Origin: Hyalangium gracile
Lineage (GTDB): Bacteria; Myxococcota; Myxococcia; Myxococcales; Myxococcaceae
Direction of reading: 5' to 3'
Assembly: GCF_020103725.1 (NCBI RefSeq)
Contig: NZ_JAHXBG010000002.1
Location: 620,001 to 684,000, forward strand
DNA length: 64,000 nt
Within the stretch, counting starts at the first letter, position 1; each line of letters begins with the position of its first letter. The position numbers and the translations under genes were made by a program. Shown piece after piece: positions 54,336-62,934 of the stretch. The notes below the pieces were generated by a model that was not told the DNA's origin, did no database searches, and saw nothing but the letters and a program-made list of their open reading frames with translations.

Positions 54336-56525
54336 ATGACCCGGTTCCGACTCGGACAGCGCTGGAAGCGCGAACCCACGGCCCACCCGTTGGATTCCAT
54401 CGCCCTGGAGCTGGACGGCGTGAATCTGCTGGCCGGAGCGGTGGAGGAGCCTCTGGCGGAGGTGGTCCCCTCCCTGGTGGGGGTGGCGGCAACCCTGCGC
54501 GCCGGGCGTCGGAAGCTGGCCCAGGTGTCCCTGCCCGAGGCCAGCCTGGAGCTGGTGGTGCGGCGGGCCGGGCTGGAGGTGGAGCTGAGCGTGGCCAGCC
54601 TGGGGCGTCCAGCCCGGATGCTGCGGCCCCCCGTCCGGGTGGAGCTGGAGGAGTTCGCCGAGGCGGCCCGCGAGTGCGGGGAGAGTTTCCTGAAGGACAT
54701 CTCTCAGGCGGCCCCCGAGGCGCTGCCCTCCTCGGTGGCCGAGGGGCTGAGCGAGTCGCTGCGCCTGCTCAGCGGCGCGGTGAGCACGCCCCGCGAGTCT
54801 CTGCCGGAGCCCTTCACCCGCCGGGTGGAGCCCTCCGAGGAGCCGGGCTTCGGCTTCGAGCTGAAGGATCCTTTCGACTTGCTGCGCGCCTATGAGCGTG
54901 GCCAGGGAGCGGCCCTGGGCTCGCTGCTGTGCTCGGGCGAGGTGTGGCTGACGCTGCCGGGGCGAGCGCAGGCCTGGCGCGCCACGGGCTCGCCCTTCCT
55001 CACCGCGCTGGAGCTGTCCCGACAGGCCGGGGAGCTGGCGCGGGCGGTGGAGCTGGGCGAGCCACGCTTCTCGCTCGAGCTGGCGGGGGTGAGGCCGGGG
55101 CTGTCGCTGGAGCTGACCACGAACAAGGGGCGGCTGGGCTCGAGCGCGGCCTTCGCGGTGGACGGCACGGCGCTGGCGGCGGCCATGTTCCACCTGGGGC
55201 AGGCACTGGCGCTGGCCATCTCCGAGCGGGAGCGGAGCCAGTCCGGCAACCCCTACCTGGTGGAGCTCACCGAGCGGTGCCGGGAGGGGCTGTCCCACCT
55301 GAGGGGAGCCGTCCAGCCTCCGGAGGGAGAGGGAGAGGCCCGGGAGAAGTCCCGCGCCTCGCAGCGCACCGGGCGTCCGCTGCCGGTGCCCGGGCGCCTG
55401 CGCCGGCTGCGCTTCGAGAAGAGGTGGGAGCAGAAGGGGCTGGCCGGAGCCGAGTTCGGCCACCTGCTGCTGGGGCGCCAGGGGCCGGTGTTCGGCTCGC
55501 GGGAGCAGGCCTGCGCCTTCGCTCGCAAGAACGGGCAGGAGCTGTGGCGGCGCGAGGCCAGCCAGGGCGTGGCGGCCTCGGCGGACGGGCTCGTGGTGAC
55601 GGCGGACGCGGATCGCGTGTACGGCTTCGTCGGGGCGGGCGCGAGCGCGCGCTGGCTGCACGACCATGACGGGCTGCCGCTGGGGCCGCTGCTGCTGCGC
55701 CAGGACGGGCTGCTGCTCACCCTGTCCGACGAGCGCGCGGTGCTGGCCTTCGCCGAGGTGAGTGGCCGCGAGGTGTGGCGCCTGGCGCCTCCGCGCACGC
55801 AGCGCAGCTGGCTGGCGACGCAGGGCCACCGGGCGCTGCTGGCCACGGACTCGGGCTACCTGTACGGGCTGGACATGGCGGATGGACAGGTGCGCTTCCG
55901 GATGCGCGCTCCCCTGCCCTTCCATGGGACGCCCGTGCCGTGGGGCAAGCGCTTCGTGACGGTGCTGGGCCGGGGGACGCAGCACGCGCTGCTGCTCGCG
56001 GACGCGCACAGCGGGGACGTGACGTGGACGCGCGAGTTCCAGCTCTCCCTGCCGTCCGCGCCGCTGCCGGCGAGGACCCGCGTCTACATCGCCGGGGAGC
56101 GGGAGCGCGAAGGCATCCTCATCTGCCTGGACGCGCGCGGGCGGGAGCTCTGGGAGCGCACGCTGCACCTGGGCGCGGGGCCGTTCGCGCTCACCGTGCT
56201 GCCGCGGGGGGTGCTCGTCACCTCCGCCAGCGGCGCGGCCGCCCGGGTGGACACCTCCGGAGAGCTGGTGTGGCGGGTGGGCGCCGTGGGCGATCCGCTG
56301 GCCCGGGCGCTGCCGGCCCGCGTGTCCCGAGGCGTGGTGCTCATCCCCGGAGAGCGGGTGCGCGCGGTGGAGCCCCGCGGGGGACAGGTGCTGGCCGAGG
56401 TCCGCGCCGGAGCCGGGCTCATGGCGCTCCAGACGGACTCGCGGCTGGGGCTCTACTTCCTGGATGACGCCGGTACCCTGTCCGCGTACCAGCTCATGTC
56501 CCACTTCACCGTCGTGGAGCAGTGA
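54336..56525 (+). CDS. Protein with PQQ-type beta-propeller C-terminal half
   Basis: A 729-residue protein without signal peptide. Residues about 410-715 hold repeated strands of a PQQ-like propeller (KNGQELWRREA, SGREVWRLAPP, HSGDVTWTRE, ARGRELWERTL, TSGELVWRVGA), where each blade carries a buried Trp. The first 400 residues are unrecognised, mostly helical and acidic with one Leu-rich segment (PSSVAEGLSESL). The start ATG at 54336 follows a GAAGGGAAAGG site. It is divergent from the HARE-HTH gene. Its location may be cytoplasmic, unusual for PQQ-like proteins. Confidence 0.7.
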   Translation: MTRFRLGQRWKREPTAHPLDSIALELDGVNLLAGAVEEPLAEVVPSLVGVAATLRAGRRKLAQVSLPEASLELVVRRAGLEVELSVASLGRPARMLRPPVRVELEEFAEAARECGESFLKDISQAAPEALPSSVAEGLSESLRLLSGAVSTPRESLPEPFTRRVEPSEEPGFGFELKDPFDLLRAYERGQGAALGSLLCSGEVWLTLPGRAQAWRATGSPFLTALELSRQAGELARAVELGEPRFSLELAGVRPGLSLELTTNKGRLGSSAAFAVDGTALAAAMFHLGQALALAISERERSQSGNPYLVELTERCREGLSHLRGAVQPPEGEGEAREKSRASQRTGRPLPVPGRLRRLRFEKRWEQKGLAGAEFGHLLLGRQGPVFGSREQACAFARKNGQELWRREASQGVAASADGLVVTADADRVYGFVGAGASARWLHDHDGLPLGPLLLRQDGLLLTLSDERAVLAFAEVSGREVWRLAPPRTQRSWLATQGHRALLATDSGYLYGLDMADGQVRFRMRAPLPFHGTPVPWGKRFVTVLGRGTQHALLLADAHSGDVTWTREFQLSLPSAPLPARTRVYIAGEREREGILICLDARGRELWERTLHLGAGPFALTVLPRGVLVTSASGAAARVDTSGELVWRVGAVGDPLARALPARVSRGVVLIPGERVRAVEPRGGQVLAEVRAGAGLMALQTDSRLGLYFLDDAGTLSAYQLMSHFTVVEQ

Positions 56526-56552
56526 GCCGCCAGGGCCCACCGGCCTTCGGTC

Positions 56553-57467
56553 TCAGTTCTTCGCCGACTTCGACGGATCGATCTCCTCCTCGGGACGCTC
56601 CTCCTCGGTGGCGCCCTCCCACTTCTCACCGGCGCCGAGCCTCCAGTCCGAGGGCACCGAGTCCACCTTCCACACGTAGCTGGCGTCGGCGGTGCCACCC
56701 GAGGCGGCGCGCGAGCTCACCTTGAAGGAGATCTCCATCCTCGCCACCTCGTTGGGCACCAGGTCCATGTCGTAGTGGCCCAGCACCATCTGCGGCGGGA
56801 ACTCGGGGATGTAGCGCTCGGGGTAGTCGATCTTGTTGGCTGGATCTCCACCCTTCATCTCGCCCAGCAGCCGGCCCTTGGCGTCCGTGAGCTTCCAGGC
56901 CGTGTCGAAGGTGGCGCTGGTGATCATCTTCTTCACCTTGCCCTCGTCCTTCAACGAGCGCTGGGCGCCCCAGAGTGCCAGCTGGAAGCGCACCTGCGGG
57001 GTGCCCTTCACCATCACCACGTCCGCGGTCACCACGTCCAGGCGCATGCCCTTGTCCGTGGCCGTCCACACCGGCTGGTAGCGGCCCTTGCGGAACGTGT
57101 CGAACAGCTTGCGCGTGTACTCGTAGACGGCCTTGCGCTCGGCGATCTTGTCGTCCTTGCCGCCCTCGCCGCGCTGCTCCACCTCCTGGATGTAGCCGTC
57201 GAACTCCTTGTTGCCCTTGAACTGGTCCAGGTGGGCGTCCACCTGCTCGAAGTACGCCTTGAAGAAGGGTCCCACCTCCTCGCGGTAGGCGTTCTCGTCC
57301 GGGTTGGTGCGCATCCACCCTACCCGCTCCAGGTAGTCCTTCTGGATGCGCGCCATGTCCGCCTCGCGCTGGGCCTCCAGGGTCTGGGCGCTCAGCCGGC
57401 GGTAGAACAGGGCCGAGCCGACGAATACACCTGCGACGACGACGAGGACACCGAAGTAACGCATCAA
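56553..57467 (-). CDS. Membrane-anchored protein of unknown function
   Basis: A 304-residue protein with an N-terminal membrane helix (MRYFGVLVVVAGVFVGSALF) and a large soluble domain, presumably periplasmic, that starts helical and charged (LEAQREADMARIQKDYLERV) and becomes beta-rich. It ends in an acidic stretch. I see no catalytic motif. Two start codons (57467 and 57464) give almost the same protein. It is divergent from the MetX-like gene and convergent with the propeller-type gene. Confidence 0.65.
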   Translation of the reverse strand: MMRYFGVLVVVAGVFVGSALFYRRLSAQTLEAQREADMARIQKDYLERVGWMRTNPDENAYREEVGPFFKAYFEQVDAHLDQFKGNKEFDGYIQEVEQRGEGGKDDKIAERKAVYEYTRKLFDTFRKGRYQPVWTATDKGMRLDVVTADVVMVKGTPQVRFQLALWGAQRSLKDEGKVKKMITSATFDTAWKLTDAKGRLLGEMKGGDPANKIDYPERYIPEFPPQMVLGHYDMDLVPNEVARMEISFKVSSRAASGGTADASYVWKVDSVPSDWRLGAGEKWEGATEEERPEEEIDPSKSAKN

Positions 57468-57499
57468 GCGGAGACTCTCCTTAGGCGTTCGGGCGCACA

Positions 57500-58555
57500 G
57501 TGATAGAAGAATTCCCCTGCGTGATCCAGGCCACGGGAACCCACCTCCTGACAGTACCGCTCCCCCTCGAGGAGGGAGGCCTGCTCGACGGCACCCAGGT
57601 TGCCTACGAGACGTACGGAGAACCGTCCGGCGAGAACTCGGTGGTGCTACTGCACGACATGGCCTCGTCCCATCGGGCGCTGGGGCCGCCGGAGAGCACG
57701 GCGTATCAGCCGTCCGGGTGGGGCCGGGAGCTGATTGGCGAGAAGCGCCCGCTGGATCCCACCAGCCTGCACATCATCTCCGCCAACCTGCTGGGCAGCC
57801 CGTTCGGTACCACCTCGCCCATCACCGAGGACCCGTTCACCGGGCAGACGCTGGGCCCGGCCCTGCCCCTGCTGTCCACCCTGGACATGGCGCGCGCGGT
57901 GGCCGCGCTGCTGCGGGGCATGGGGCTGAAGCGGGTGCGGGCGCTGGTGGGCGTGGGGCTCGGCGGCCTGGTGGCCCTGCGCCTGGCCGCCCTCTTCCCC
58001 GAGCTGACGGCGGGAGTGGTGACCATTGGCGCGGCGCGGGCGCTCCCCGAGGCACTGCGGGAGCGGATCGGCATGTTCCACCAGCTGCTCTGGATGGACC
58101 CCGAGTTCAAGGAGGGCTTCTATCGGCTGGGCAGCGGGCCCCAGCGGACCATGCGCAAGCTGCGGCTGGAGCACCTGAAGCTCCTCTACGGCCGCGAGTA
58201 CCTCACCGCGCGCTACCGGGACATCACCGCCGCGGAGAAGGCGCTGGAGGCGGACGCCGACGACTTCGCCCGGACGTTCGATCCGAACGCGTGGATCTTG
58301 ATGAGCACCGCGTACGCGGGGTGCGATCTGACGGAGTACCTGCCGAAGGTGCAGGCGAAGGTGCTGCTGATCGCGGGCGCCTCGGACATCCTGGCGCCGC
58401 CGGCGCGGGTGCGCGAGACGTACCACCTGCTGAGCGCCGCGGGAGTGCACGCCCGCTACCACGAGTTACAAGGCGCGGGAGACCACGGCGCACTGCTCAC
58501 CGAGACGCGCCGCATGCACGGCCCGGTGCGCGACTTCCTGCGGCGGCTGCGCTGA
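57500..58555 (+). CDS. MetX-like alpha/beta-hydrolase fold protein without the nucleophile
   Basis: A 351-residue protein of the homoserine O-acyltransferase (MetX) fold: VAYETYGEPSGENSVVLLHDM, LHIISANLLGSPFGTTSP, LLSTLDMARAVAALL. The usual nucleophile elbow GGSMGG reads GVGLGG, with G153 in place of the serine. The Asp (GASDILAPP) is kept and a histidine lies near the expected position (GAGDHGALL). It is therefore probably not an acyltransferase, at least not by the usual serine route. GTG at 57500 is the assigned start; a GTG at 57521 is an alternative. Confidence 0.75.
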   Translation: MIEEFPCVIQATGTHLLTVPLPLEEGGLLDGTQVAYETYGEPSGENSVVLLHDMASSHRALGPPESTAYQPSGWGRELIGEKRPLDPTSLHIISANLLGSPFGTTSPITEDPFTGQTLGPALPLLSTLDMARAVAALLRGMGLKRVRALVGVGLGGLVALRLAALFPELTAGVVTIGAARALPEALRERIGMFHQLLWMDPEFKEGFYRLGSGPQRTMRKLRLEHLKLLYGREYLTARYRDITAAEKALEADADDFARTFDPNAWILMSTAYAGCDLTEYLPKVQAKVLLIAGASDILAPPARVRETYHLLSAAGVHARYHELQGAGDHGALLTETRRMHGPVRDFLRRLR

Positions 58556-58556
58556 G

Positions 58557-59201
58557 CTACTTCGGAGCGTGAGCCCCGGCCATCAAGGCCAGCCGGGCGC
58601 GCAGGGCCCCCACCAGCATGCTGATGGCGATGTCGTTGTTGCCGCCGTGCGGGACGATGATGTCCGCGTGGTGCTTGGATGGCTCGACGAAGCCCATGTG
58701 CATGGGGCGCACGTGCCGCAGGTACTGGCTGACGACGGAGTCGAAGTTGAAGCCGCGATCCTTGATGTCGCGGGTGAGGCGCCGGAGGATGCGCAAGTCG
58801 TCATCCGCGTCGACGTAGATCTTCACGTCCAGCTCGTCGCGCACCTCCTTCATGTGGAGCACGAGGATGCCCTCGATGAGGATGATGTCCCCGGGGTCCA
58901 CGCGGACGACCTCCGGGTGGCGGGTGCAGGTGCGGAAGTCGTAGACGGGCTTGTCGATGGCCCGCCCCTCCTTCAGCTCGCGCATGTGGCGCACGAGCAG
59001 ATCCGTCTCGAAGGCGTCCGGGTGATCGAAGTTGACCTGCCGTCGCTCCTCGAGCGGCATGTCCTGCAGATCCCGGTAGTACGAGTCCTGATCGATGAAG
59101 GCGACACGGCAGTCGGCGAGCGCTTCGCGGACCTTCCGAGCCACCGTGGTCTTGCCCGAGGCGGTGCCGCCCGCGATGCCCACGACGAGGGGTAACGACA
59201 T
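58557..59201 (-). CDS. udk: Uridine kinase
   Basis: A 214-residue P-loop kinase that phosphorylates uridine and cytidine with ATP or GTP. P-loop GIAGGTASGKTT is at about residues 8-19. Other family motifs are FIDQDSYYRDL, VNFDHPDAF, KPVYDFRTCTR (nucleoside pocket) and EGILVL. It is normal length for Udk. The ATG at 59201 has AGGTG about eight bases ahead; a GTG three codons upstream would lack a ribosome site. It converges on the MetX-like gene with a single base between stops. Confidence 0.93.
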   Translation of the reverse strand: MSLPLVVGIAGGTASGKTTVARKVREALADCRVAFIDQDSYYRDLQDMPLEERRQVNFDHPDAFETDLLVRHMRELKEGRAIDKPVYDFRTCTRHPEVVRVDPGDIILIEGILVLHMKEVRDELDVKIYVDADDDLRILRRLTRDIKDRGFNFDSVVSQYLRHVRPMHMGFVEPSKHHADIIVPHGGNNDIAISMLVGALRARLALMAGAHAPK

Positions 59202-59402
59202 GGCGCGCACCTACCGCAGCGGGCAGGCCAGTGCAAGGCTCTGTCGGGAACCCGATACCTGTTCGAGAGCCCGGACCCTACTGGGTGGGCGTCTCGCTCC
59301 TACTCCCCTGGTCGGAACAAGCGGAATAAGCAGAAGGCCCGGATGGGCTCAGCCTGGAGTCGGAGCTGGCTCGGGCGTCCTGGGTGCTAGGGTCCGGCGG
59401 CC

Positions 59403-59786
59403 ATGGGCGTCCGGCGCATGTTTCCAATGCTGTCCTGCGAGAACCTGGAGCGCTCCCTTGGCTTCTACCGGGAGCTGCTCGGAGGGACTGAGACGTACCG
59501 CTTCCCGGAGGACGGGCCGCCCGCGTTCATCTCGCTGAGGCTGGGGGAGTCGGAGATCGGGCTGGGGGCCATGGGCTCGGGGGCCCCGCTGCACGGGCAG
59601 GCGCTGCGCCCGGCGCAGGGGCACCGGATCGAGCTATGCGTGTACGTGGAGGATGTGGATGCCACGACTGAGCGCCTGCGGGCAGGAGGCGTTCCGATCG
59701 TGCTCCCTCCGAGCGATCAGCCGTGGGGCGAGCGGGTGGCCTACGTGAGCGACCCGGACGGTAACCTGGTGATGCTCACCCGCTGA
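59403..59786 (+). CDS. VOC-family (glyoxalase/bleomycin-resistance fold) protein
   Basis: A 127-residue single-chain VOC protein with both betaalphabetabetabeta halves: MFPMLSCENLERSLGFYRELLG, RIELCVYVEDVDATTERLRAGG and VAYVSDPDGNLVMLTR. The His/Glu metal ligands expected in the two halves are partly recognisable (Glu in RIELCV). Such proteins include glyoxalases, dioxygenases and drug-binding proteins, and this one cannot be assigned further. It is a monocistronic gene between udk and the APH-family gene. Confidence 0.8.
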   Translation: MGVRRMFPMLSCENLERSLGFYRELLGGTETYRFPEDGPPAFISLRLGESEIGLGAMGSGAPLHGQALRPAQGHRIELCVYVEDVDATTERLRAGGVPIVLPPSDQPWGERVAYVSDPDGNLVMLTR

Positions 59787-59795
59787 GGCTTCCGG

Positions 59796-60710
59796 CTACC
59801 CGGCGGCGCCGAAGCGCAGCGCATCCCGGCCGACGCGAGCGATGGCCTTGTCTCCCTCGCTCTCGCCGTACAGGAGCAGCGCCACGCCGTAGTGGAACGC
59901 CCGGAAGCGCGCGCGATCCCACGTGGCGGCGTCGATGGCGCCGTAGGCATTGCGAAAGGCCTGCCGGGCTTCGGGCGGCAGGAAGGTGAAGGCGAGCGTC
60001 AGATCGATCGCCGGATCTCCGAGGTGCACGTCACCCCAGTCGAGGATGCCCGTCACGGTGTGGTGCTCATCGACGAGCAGGTGCCGGGCGTAGAGATCTC
60101 CATGGACCCAGCAGGGGCGCCGCATCCAGGGAGGCGCGTCGATCAGCCGCGAGAGCCAGGAACGGATCGCTGCTCCGTCCACGTCGGGGTGCTCCGCCTC
60201 CACCTTGGCGAGACGCTCGAGGATCATCGGCGCGCGCTTGCGCAGGTCGGCGCGAGCGAGCTCGTCTCCGGGTCCTTGCGTCAGGGTCTCATCGTCCACG
60301 GGGATGCCGTGCAGCGCCGCCAGGAACTTCCCGAGCGGCGCGGCGTTGCGCTGACGCTCCTCGGGCGTCCACTCGAGGGCGCACGCGGTCACTCCCTCGA
60401 GCAGGGCGTACCCGGCGAACGGGTACGGGAAGCCCTCGTCCGGATGGCCATGCCACACGGGCTCGGGGATGCGCAGCGGCAGGTGGTGGGCCAGCCGGGG
60501 CAGGATGCGGCCCTCGTTCTCCAGCAGGCTGATGGCGACCCTGCGGCGAGGGAAGCGGAACACCCAGCGTCGATTCACCACGTACGCGGCATTGTCCCAG
60601 CCTGCGCCCAGCGGTTCGAGGCTCGCCGGGGCGAGGTCCGGGAACTGGCGCTCGACCAGCCGGGCGGCTTCCTCCTGCGTCAACGCGATATCCGCCTGCC
60701 AGACCGCCAT
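59796..60710 (-). CDS. Aminoglycoside phosphotransferase (APH)-family kinase
   Basis: A 304-residue small-molecule kinase. The catalytic loop HGDLYARHLLVD and the Mg-binding DWGDVHLGDPAIDL are intact in the C-terminal lobe. The N-lobe carries NAAYVVNRRWVFRFPRR, and a long helical cap follows. The family phosphorylates aminoglycosides, choline, or many other alcohols; a resistance role is not shown. I chose the ATG at 60710 (MAVWQADIALT); six codons upstream another ATG lies at 60728. A 108-bp part of this gene is duplicated at 62706-62813. Confidence 0.82.
   Translation of the reverse strand: MAVWQADIALTQEEAARLVERQFPDLAPASLEPLGAGWDNAAYVVNRRWVFRFPRRRVAISLLENEGRILPRLAHHLPLRIPEPVWHGHPDEGFPYPFAGYALLEGVTACALEWTPEERQRNAAPLGKFLAALHGIPVDDETLTQGPGDELARADLRKRAPMILERLAKVEAEHPDVDGAAIRSWLSRLIDAPPWMRRPCWVHGDLYARHLLVDEHHTVTGILDWGDVHLGDPAIDLTLAFTFLPPEARQAFRNAYGAIDAATWDRARFRAFHYGVALLLYGESEGDKAIARVGRDALRFGAAG
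60525..60632. repeat. Direct repeat, copy 1 (inside the APH gene)
   Basis: This 108-bp part of the APH-family gene is repeated in the same orientation at 62706-62813 with four substitutions (about 96% identity). The two copies flank the Ser/Thr kinase gene. Confidence 0.9.
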
Positions 60711-60774
60711 GGTTGGAACGTACGCCATGTGCGAGTCCGCGTCAGCGGCACGGCGCCCCGTCCACTTCCCAGCT

Positions 60775-60842
60775 GAGGCCCACTCCCCACTAGTGGGGAG
60801 TGACCGCCAGCCGAGGCCCGCTCCCCACTAGTGGGGAGTGAC
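60775..60842. repeat. Tandem palindromic elements
   Basis: Two copies of a unit starting GAGGCC contain the 18-base perfect palindrome CTCCCCACTAGTGGGGAG. In the first the palindrome extends to 22 bases (60781-60802); the second palindrome is at 60821-60838. Each unit ends in TGAC. A degenerate third copy lies at 62886-62919. They resemble REP elements or protein-binding palindromes. Confidence 0.7.
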
Positions 60843-60843
60843 A

Positions 60844-60926
60844 GCTGCACCTTCCACGTTCTCGGACGGTCTCTGTCGTGAGCCGTTGAACCATTCCCTG
60901 TCTTTTCGCGGCGTTATTGGCCCCCT
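60844..60926. repeat. Conserved noncoding block, copy 1
   Basis: A block of about 83 bases with TCTCGGACGGTCT and CCCTGTCTTTTCGC recurs at 62935-63020 at roughly 85% identity, following the palindromes in both places. I see no convincing reading frame or promoter in it. The rest of the stretch 60927-61048 holds nothing recognisable. Confidence 0.65.
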
Positions 60927-61048
60927 ACCCTCTAGAGGCGGCCGGCGTGTGAACCCGATGCGCAAGCGTCTAGGGGCCACTTGGCGCCCGGCACCTTTCG
61001 TCCGGACTGGCTCCGGAAGACCCATGGGGTAGGTTTTCAGGAGACATC

Positions 61049-61216
61049 ATGACTCATCGCTGAAGCTCGCCACGTGGGGACGCACGGTCGATCCTGACGC
61101 TGCTGTGGCTCTTCGGGTGCGCCCCTCCACCCTCGCTCCGACCGGGCCCAACGCAAGAGTTCTCGGCCGTGGTCCTCACGGCTCACCCGAGGTGGGCTGG
61201 CGCGGGCCTTCAATAA
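61049..61216 (+). pseudogene. Remnant of a lipoprotein gene
   Basis: An ATG with AGGAGA upstream opens a frame interrupted at its fifth codon by TGA. Beyond the stop the same frame encodes a lipoprotein-like signal (ILTLLWLFGCAPPPS) and about thirty further residues before TAA, and runs into the 3' end of the kinase gene on the other strand. It looks like the start of a lipoprotein gene that was truncated; a sequencing error would not explain the missing rest. Confidence 0.4.
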
Positions 61217-62534
61217 CGGCCCTGAGGCACTTGCCCTCGTACTCATAGCCTGCCGAGTCACAAGGCGGCTTCCCCTCGAGGATGGACCAGCACACGCCGA
61301 GGACTTCACGCTCGAAGCGAGGAATGCAAGGCGCCTTCTTCTGCCCGGGAAAGGGGGTCTTCGGAAAGCGGGCTGCGAGGATCGTGTACGGGATGACGTC
61401 CTGTGGGATCGCTGATGTGGCAACAAGGGCCGTATCTCCGACACCCGCATCCGGGGCATCGCGCGACGGCCCTTCCTGCACTACCTCCGCGAAACTGCCT
61501 GACTGCCGAGGCGGGAGGTGCCGCAACACCAGCGCGCCACCCACGAGCAGCGCCACGGTAGCGAGGGCCGCTCCAGCGGGAAGCCACGGGGCCCGTCTGC
61601 GCTGCGGGCCGGGGTTGCTGGCCCTGTCGGTGTCCGCTGCATTGGGCGTCGGCTCGATGGGGGCGCTGGCCTCCGGCTGCTGCGCGGCATGCCCCAGCGC
61701 GGCAGCCAGCGACGAGGCGCGAGGACGACGAAGCGGCTCCTCGGCCAGGCACGCCAGGAGCAGCGCGTCGAGGCCCGAGCTTACCGTGGCGAAGTCCTTC
61801 GGAGGGAAGAGCCGGCGCGGCGGGCCGGACACCTCCTCGAAAGGCGGTGGGTAGGTGCCCGTGACGAGCCGGTAAGCGGTAACGCCCAGGGCGTAGACGT
61901 CATCCGCGCCCCGAGGCTCGTACCTCTCCCCAGAGAGGCGGTGCGCCCAGTGCCAGCGCAGGCTTTCCGGGCTGCGATAGGAGGTGGTGCCTGGCCCGAG
62001 CGAGTTCTCGGTGACAGGCGTGGCCCCGCGGTGCACCGCACAACCCCAGTCGAGAAGGACGGCACGTCCCCCGGCGGTGACGAGCACGTTGTCTCCCTTG
62101 ACGTCCCGGTGCACGCCGCCCAGAGCGTGAGCGGCAGCCAGCGCGCTAGCGATCTGTTCAAGCACCAGCAACACCTGGCGGCTCGTCCTTCGTGCACCCC
62201 GGGCCCACTCGTACAGCGGCACACCCTCCACCCACTCCATGACGAGGTACGGGTACTGCGCCCCGGACGACGGCGAGTCCCACCAGCCCCGGTCCTCGAA
62301 GCGCGGCACCGAGGAGTGCTGGAGGCTCTGGAGCAGCGCCACCTCGCGCGTGAAGCGCGGGTCATCCGGCGTCACGGCCACCTTCAGCGCGAAGGGCCCG
62401 GCGTCGGAGTGCCCGGCTCTCTGGGCTCGGAACACCACGCCGAAGCTGCCCCGGTCGTGCCGAGCGCGGATGAGCCAGGGGCCTACGAGCATCCCAGGCA
62501 CCAGTTCCGCGTGCATCGCCTCCCTCTCAATCAC
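61176..62534 (-). CDS. Ser/Thr protein kinase with C-terminal exported domain
   Basis: A 452-residue Hanks-type kinase. It has a glycine-rich loop (HDRGSFGVVF), catalytic HRDVKGDN at H142-D144, and DWG at D162-G164 in place of DFG. The APE region (YRSPESL) and ADDVYALGV complete the domain up to about 290. A transmembrane helix (about 325-345) leads to an outer domain with two cysteine-rich segments (CIPRFEREVLGVCW, CDSAGYEYEGKC). It starts at GTG 62534 after AGGAGGG. Both flanks carry repeats of the APH gene region. Targets are unknown. Confidence 0.85.
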   Translation of the reverse strand: MIEREAMHAELVPGMLVGPWLIRARHDRGSFGVVFRAQRAGHSDAGPFALKVAVTPDDPRFTREVALLQSLQHSSVPRFEDRGWWDSPSSGAQYPYLVMEWVEGVPLYEWARGARRTSRQVLLVLEQIASALAAAHALGGVHRDVKGDNVLVTAGGRAVLLDWGCAVHRGATPVTENSLGPGTTSYRSPESLRWHWAHRLSGERYEPRGADDVYALGVTAYRLVTGTYPPPFEEVSGPPRRLFPPKDFATVSSGLDALLLACLAEEPLRRPRASSLAAALGHAAQQPEASAPIEPTPNAADTDRASNPGPQRRRAPWLPAGAALATVALLVGGALVLRHLPPRQSGSFAEVVQEGPSRDAPDAGVGDTALVATSAIPQDVIPYTILAARFPKTPFPGQKKAPCIPRFEREVLGVCWSILEGKPPCDSAGYEYEGKCLRAVIEGPRQPTSGEP

Positions 62535-62705
62535 GGCTCCCTCCTATGCGGTTGGCAGCGAGCGACCTTACCCTGGAAGTAGCCTCGGGCAAGAGACGAA
62601 GTGGCGGAGGGTCGTGGGAGGTTGTGCGGGTGTGTTGGGCTTGCCCCAGTTTCGTGGCTCTCCCGCACTTCGTGTGGAGCACACAGCGAGCAGCACACGG
62701 CGATG

Positions 62706-62813
62706 CAGGCTGATGGCAACCCTGCGGAGAGGGAAGCAGAACACCCAGCGTCGATTCACCACGTACGCGGCATTGTCCCAGCCTGTGCCCAGCGGTTCGA
62801 GGCTCGCCGGGGC
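62706..62813 (-). pseudogene. Fragment of an APH-family gene (repeat copy 2)
   Basis: Minus-strand translation gives LEPLGTGWDNAAYVVNRRWV and further residues of the APH kinase N-lobe, matching 60525-60632 of the complete gene with four changes. Nothing of the kinase catalytic lobe follows, so it is a dead fragment. It is not transcribed from any visible promoter. The stretch 62535-62705 between the kinase start and this fragment holds nothing recognisable. Confidence 0.85.
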
Positions 62814-62885
62814 ACGATACCGCCGGAGGCTTTGATGCCAATCCCCAGGCTAACCGTCTTGCGTATCAGGTCGATGTGACTGTCT
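62814..62885 (-). pseudogene. Possible deoC fragment
   Basis: The minus strand reads SHIDLIRKTVSLGIGIKASG, followed by G and I. The IKASGGI end matches the conserved Schiff-base lysine region of deoxyribose-phosphate aldolase (VKASGGI). Only about 24 codons are present, flanked by unrelated repeats. It may be debris of a deoC gene; chance similarity is possible. Confidence 0.3.
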
Positions 62886-62919
62886 GAGGCCGAGACCCGC
62901 TCCCCATTGGGGGAGTGAC
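62886..62919. repeat. Degenerate palindromic element
   Basis: GAGGCCGAGACC followed by CTCCCC-ATTG-GGGGAG (62900-62915) and TGAC resembles the tandem palindromes at 60775-60842. The stem is kept but the centre has changed. Confidence 0.6.
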
Positions 62920-62934
62920 AATGAGGCGACTCCG

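Noticed and set aside
60838-61032. Small plus-strand frame in the conserved noncoding block
   Set aside because: No ribosome site, not conserved as a reading frame in the second copy of the block, and full of rare-looking composition.
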